Origin: Cyanobacteria bacterium UBA3803
GTDB taxonomy: Bacteria; Cyanobacteriota; Vampirovibrionia; Gastranaerophilales; Gastranaerophilaceae
Length of the DNA: 7,220 nucleotides
Assembly: GCA_002369055.1 (NCBI GenBank)
Contig: DFEL01000072.1
Span: forward strand, 1-7,220
Direction of reading: 5' to 3'
Positions 6,578 through 7,220 of the stretch are shown here, one piece after another. Every line of letters begins with the position of its first letter. Position 1 is the stretch's first letter. Position numbers and translations under genes: made by a program. The notes under the pieces were generated by a model. It was not told where the DNA came from. It ran no database searches and saw only the letters and a list, made by a program, of their open reading frames with translations.

Positions 6578-7087
6578 AACTAAGCCCAAGTTTTTCTTCA
6601 TTTTTGCTAATTTATCTACACCGTCAACAATCCAAATGTTGTTAGGAATATCAATTTCACTTAAAACTTTTCCTTTGTATTCAATTTTGCAAGCGTGCGG
6701 TATTAATTCAACCGTAAATTCAGCATTTTCTTGTTGTTTTAGTGTTCCTAATGCTGTAATTTTATTTGTAATTGCCTTGATTGTTCCTTTTACAGGCAAT
6801 TCATCACGCAAAACATTACCGTCAAATATTTTTAAGTTTCCACGAACAGTAATAATATGTTCCTCATCCAAATTTGACAGTTTTGTATAAACATTTGCAT
6901 CAAAACCGTTTAATTTAATTGAACTATCATCTAATTCAACACCAATTGGTAATTTTGTTGTGCCGATTGAATCTATCGGCTTACTGTCAACCGTAACATT
7001 TGAAATGTCCGGAAATTTAAACTCATTTACTTTTCCAAATAATGAGGTACCCAAATATACGTGTGCATTTGATAATATTGTTGCCAT
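6575..7087 (-). CDS. FII: Phage major tail tube protein (P2 FII-like)
   Basis: This 170-residue protein is the likely inner tube subunit of a contractile tail, stacking in rings beneath the sheath to form the DNA channel. P2 FII is about the same size (around 172 residues). The family look is clear: an N-terminal beta-rich part starting MATILSNAHVYL, a central GFDANVYTKL segment, a polar beta region (HIITVRGNLKIFDG) and a C-terminal stretch ending in DGVDKLAKMKKNLGLV, typical of FII proteins. I chose the ATG at 7087 because AAAGGA lies 6-7 bases upstream and the FII homology begins there. The frame is open for 31 more codons upstream, but these are translated heptamer repeats and are not credible protein. 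The gene opens the visible operon. In P2 the sheath gene FI comes just before it, so a sheath gene is expected beyond 7220. The TAG stop lies inside a hairpin arm. Confidence 0.9.
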   Translation of the reverse strand: MATILSNAHVYLGTSLFGKVNEFKFPDISNVTVDSKPIDSIGTTKLPIGVELDDSSIKLNGFDANVYTKLSNLDEEHIITVRGNLKIFDGNVLRDELPVKGTIKAITNKITALGTLKQQENAEFTVELIPHACKIEYKGKVLSEIDIPNNIWIVDGVDKLAKMKKNLGLV

Positions 7088-7093
7088 TTTAAA

Positions 7094-7099
7094 TCCTTT
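7094..7099 (-). promoter_or_regulatory. Ribosome binding site that fixes the tail tube start
   Basis: The minus strand reads AAAGGA, then six bases, then ATG at 7087. It decides for the 170-residue form over the 201-residue open frame, whose extra N-terminus is translated repeat DNA. Confidence 0.85.
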
Positions 7100-7108
7100 C
7101 TTTTTTGT

Positions 7109-7220
7109 GTGAACTGTGTTTTTCGTAAGTCGTGAGTTGTATCTTTTGTGAATCGTGAGTTGTGAGTTGTGAGTGGACAACTTCTATTCACCATTCACTA
7201 TTCACTATTCACTACTCACT
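7109..7220 (+). repeat. Head-to-head heptamer repeat tract upstream of the tail tube gene
   Basis: This 133-base gap (7088-7220) holds no gene. On the plus strand, GTGA-type units run from 7109 to 7175: GTGAACT, a 9-base GTGTTTTTC, GTAAGTC, GTGAGTT, a 9-base GTATCTTTT, GTGAATC, GTGAGTT, GTGAGTT, GTGAGTG. After a 10-base spacer, five inverted units occupy 7186-7220 to the edge: ATTCACC, three ATTCACT, and ACTCACT. Arms 7148-7176 and 7184-7212 can pair at about 22 of 29 positions. No clear promoter is visible for the tube gene, so transcription probably comes from upstream. Confidence 0.85.

Noticed and set aside
868..6890. Plus-strand open frames (for example at 868-1137, 2813-3115, 4803-5255, 5623-5949, 6636-6890)
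   Set aside because: All lie opposite well-supported minus-strand phage genes, have low-complexity translations unlike known proteins, and lack convincing ribosome binding sites.
7088..7180. N-terminal extension of the tail tube frame upstream of 7087
   Set aside because: The 31 extra codons are translated heptamer repeats and lie upstream of a good ribosome binding site that serves the ATG at 7087, where the FII similarity starts.
6506..7220. CRISPR array
   Set aside because: The units are only 7 bases, contiguous and degenerate, without 25-40 base repeats or unique spacers, and there are no cas genes.

Overview
This window is part of the tail-morphogenesis region of a P2-like contractile-tailed phage or prophage. 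Every gene I can support lies on the minus strand, so the operon reads from about 7087 down to 1 and continues past the left edge. The DNA is clearly A+T-rich (roughly one third G+C by eye). The standard genetic code fits: TAA, TAG and TGA all end genes. Ribosome binding sites are of the ordinary AAAGGA/GAGG type. The host cannot be fixed from this window. A low-GC bacterium, perhaps gut-associated, is a guess from the style of the proteins.

In transcription order the layout is: (1) a repeat-filled gap (7088-7220); (2) the major tail tube protein, FII-like (6575-7087); (3) a second repeat-filled gap with a hairpin directly after the tube stop codon; (4) the tail assembly chaperone, gpE-like (6185-6484), with a canonical A AAA AAG slippery heptamer that opens a -1 frame and gives a 141-residue E+E' fusion ending at 6060; (5) a third, short repeat-filled gap; (6) the tail tape measure protein, gpT-like (3773-6007); (7) a baseplate wedge protein, gpI-like (3253-3780), overlapping the tape measure gene; (8) a tail fibre, gpH-like (1470-3242); (9) a probable fibre accessory protein (997-1458); (10) a small unknown helical basic protein (684-1010); (11) a possible 43-residue small ORF (566-697); (12) a partial gene (1-553) that I read as a permuted NlpC/P60 (YiiX-type) cysteine hydrolase.

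The genes build one machine. The tube polymerises around the tape measure with help from E and E+E'. gpI belongs to the baseplate. The fibre and its partner handle host recognition. The hydrolase may act on the cell envelope. The P2 genes U, D, X, V, W and J are not between T and I, where the FETUD-type and VWJIHG-type modules are joined directly, so they must lie outside the window or be replaced.

The least expected feature is non-coding. All three gaps longer than 50 bases are filled with degenerate heptamer repeats (GTGARTN and its complement), in two gaps arranged head-to-head as large imperfect palindromes. Everything else is a recognisable phage tail operon. I do not see a new defence or mobile system.
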